From assembly GCA_020161775.1 (NCBI GenBank), contig JAIUOW010000003.1, positions 1 to 64,000 on the forward strand: 64,000 bases of DNA, given 5' to 3'. This stretch comes from Pseudomonadota bacterium. Lineage in GTDB: Bacteria; Pseudomonadota; Gammaproteobacteria; Burkholderiales; Burkholderiaceae_C. Below, in pieces: positions 62,949 to 64,000 of the stretch. Under the pieces are notes generated by a model, which worked only from the letters and a program-made list of their open reading frames with translations, ran no database searches and was not told the DNA's origin. Each line of letters starts with the position of its first letter. Position 1 is the first letter of the stretch. The translations under genes and the position numbers were made by a program.

Positions 62949-63610
62949 GTCAGCGCAAGCGCGATGTCGTGGGTGGGAACGGTGCGGTCAAAAGCCAGGC
63001 TTTCCTCGACATGCAGCAGGTGTTCCGTCATGAGCCGCACGGCGCGCTCTTCGTCCCGTGCAGCCAGGGCCCGGACGATTTCCCCGTGCTCGTCGTTGGA
63101 GTGCTCGGCCTCGCTGCGGCTTTGGTACATGAGCGTGATGAGCGCGCAGCGCGAGACCAGCTCACCCAGCATCTGCGCCAGCACTTCATTGCCCATCAGC
63201 TCGGCCATGCGCACGTGGAAGTCGCCCAGCAGCTCGTTGCGGCTGGCCGCGTCGTGGGTCAGCACGGCGGCCTTTTCGCGGGCCACGTGTTCCTTCAGCG
63301 CGCGGATCTTGGCGGGCGTGACTTCGCGCACGAAGGCGCGGGTCATTTCGGCCTCCAGCATGCGGCGCACGGCAAAGACCTGGCGCGCCTCGGCGGCCGA
63401 GGGCGCCGCCACGAACGCGCCGCGCGCGGGCTCCAGGCGGATCAGCCGGTTTTGCGACAGCTGGAACAGCGCCTGGCGCACCAGCGTGCGCGACACGCCA
63501 AAATGGTCCGCCAGCTTCTGCTCGGCCAGCTTGGTGCCGGGCAGCAGCTTGTGATCGACGATGGCGCGCGTCAGCGACTCGACGATATGGCTGGTGGTGG
63601 ATGTCTCCAT
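62945..63610 (-). CDS. GntR/FadR-type regulator of purine catabolism
   Basis: A 221-residue regulator. The N-terminal winged HTH is LTRAIVDHKLLPGTKLAEQK, then LADHFGVSRTLVRQALFQLS and LIRLEPARGAFVA. The FCD effector domain has VRRMLEAEMTRAF, the metal/ligand residues near DFHVRMAELMGNEV, and the C-terminal HxxH-type region EHLLHVEE. It heads the operon puuE, uraD fusion, M20, 8-oxoguanine deaminase, and probably binds the palindrome 28 bases upstream. ATG at 63610 or 63619 is possible. A repressor released by a ureide is the usual mode for such genes; the effector is unknown. Confidence 0.88.
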   Translation of the reverse strand: METSTTSHIVESLTRAIVDHKLLPGTKLAEQKLADHFGVSRTLVRQALFQLSQNRLIRLEPARGAFVAAPSAAEARQVFAVRRMLEAEMTRAFVREVTPAKIRALKEHVAREKAAVLTHDAASRNELLGDFHVRMAELMGNEVLAQMLGELVSRCALITLMYQSRSEAEHSNDEHGEIVRALAARDEERAVRLMTEHLLHVEESLAFDRTVPTHDIALALT

Positions 63611-63637
63611 GCGCCGCATGATAGCTGCAAACAGGAA

Positions 63638-63651
63638 AAGTGTATACACTT
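63638..63651. promoter_or_regulatory. Perfect palindrome upstream of the GntR operon
   Basis: AAGTGTATACACTT is fully self-complementary and sits 27-41 bases before the regulator start, where the promoter should be. The GTATAC core fits FadR-subfamily GntR operators, so autoregulation is likely. Confidence 0.6.
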
Positions 63652-63700
63652 GTGTCGACTGAAATGCCTGCTTCTTTCTCTACCTCTGTTGTTTCTCTCG

Positions 63701-64000
63701 CGGCTTCGCGGCAGGCGGAGCCCGGCGGGCGCTCACGCTGCAGCGGTCTGCGCTGCGCGCAGACTTCGCTGTGGTGCTCGGGGGTCGGTTGCGCCGCGGA
63801 ACTCGCTACGCGCTGCGCGCTGCGCTCAAACAGCCGCGGCGAGCATGTTACGGCGCGCGCCTTTGGCGCGCCAACACTCCCCCCTGCGCTCCTCGCCGCC
63901 GCAGAGATCGCGCCCGCCGGGCCCCGCCTGCCGCGAAGCCGGGTGGTAGCACTCTGCCGTTGGCGCGCCAACTGTCTCATTGCAAAGCTGCGCCTGCGGG
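63701..64000. repeat. Two-module structured repeat, copy C (partial)
   Basis: Module 1 is complete: 32-base arms at 63701-63732 and 63910-63941 pair at 31 of 32 positions and begin CGGCTTCGCGGCAGGCGGAG. Interior blocks CTCGCTACGCGCTGCGCGCT and CAACACTCCCCCCTGCGCTC match copies A and B. The first arm of module 2 (CAAAGCTGCGCCTGCGGG, 63983-64000) runs off the window. Same orientation as copy A. No gene is seen from 63652 to the end. Confidence 0.85.

Overview
The window reads as chromosome from a high-GC betaproteobacterium of the Burkholderiales, most likely Comamonadaceae. Supporting signs are the gmk-rpoZ-spoT block beside yicC, kinase, phosphatase, rph, rdgB and hemW, the many Bug/TctC-type binding proteins, the urtABCDE plus ureABCEFG set, and pervasive GC-rich codons. 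No phage, plasmid or CRISPR structure is visible. This assignment comes from protein resemblance by eye, not from a search.

Layout. 1-1518: right end of an IS3-type insertion sequence that has cut off a thiamine-diphosphate enzyme, followed by a hydratase. 1540-12563: two tRNA genes bracket a housekeeping block (greB, spoT, rpoZ, gmk, yicC, a Ser/Thr kinase and PP2C phosphatase pair, rph, rdgB, hemW, a TRIC-type channel). 12614-14443: an unexpected ExoY/edema-factor-like nucleotidyl cyclase homologue and a small exported protein. 14540-19428: ureABJCEFG. 19539-24019: a 12-TM-type NCS1 transporter fused to a hybrid histidine kinase, with a LuxR-type response regulator. 24031-24698: a PIN/RHH toxin-antitoxin pair. 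24918-31041: urtABCDE urea ABC transporter, split by a structured repeat. 31094-47310: mixed metabolic operons (D-amino-acid dehydrogenase/hydantoinase/Bug/HAD, tctBA with tctDE, alaC, and a MarR-controlled Bug/dehydrogenase/enolase-superfamily operon). 47321-51413: ABC transporter, nucleoside deaminase and ureD. 51698-56945: a decayed DUF899 gene, a beta-propeller protein, a TPR-wHTH protein, a nuclease-helicase and a compositionally odd pair of membrane proteins. 56976-63610: purine/allantoin catabolism under a GntR regulator.

How the parts fit. Purine breakdown (allantoinase PuuE, OHCU decarboxylase fused to allantoate amidohydrolase, 8-oxoguanine deaminase) yields urea. UrtABCDE imports urea, and UreABC with UreDEFG and UreJ hydrolyses it to ammonia. 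A near-identical palindrome lies upstream of both the ureA/kinase divergent promoter region and urtA, which suggests that the transporter-kinase and its regulator control both. Deleting 19.4-47.3 kb would restore a canonical ureDABCEFG order, so that block looks inserted between ureD and ureA.

The strongest candidates for something new are: the ExoY-like protein, which keeps the catalytic residue spacing of edema factor; the NCS1-kinase system with its shared operator; and a roughly 520-base dispersed element (three copies) made of two large hairpin modules whose terminal arms covary between copies.
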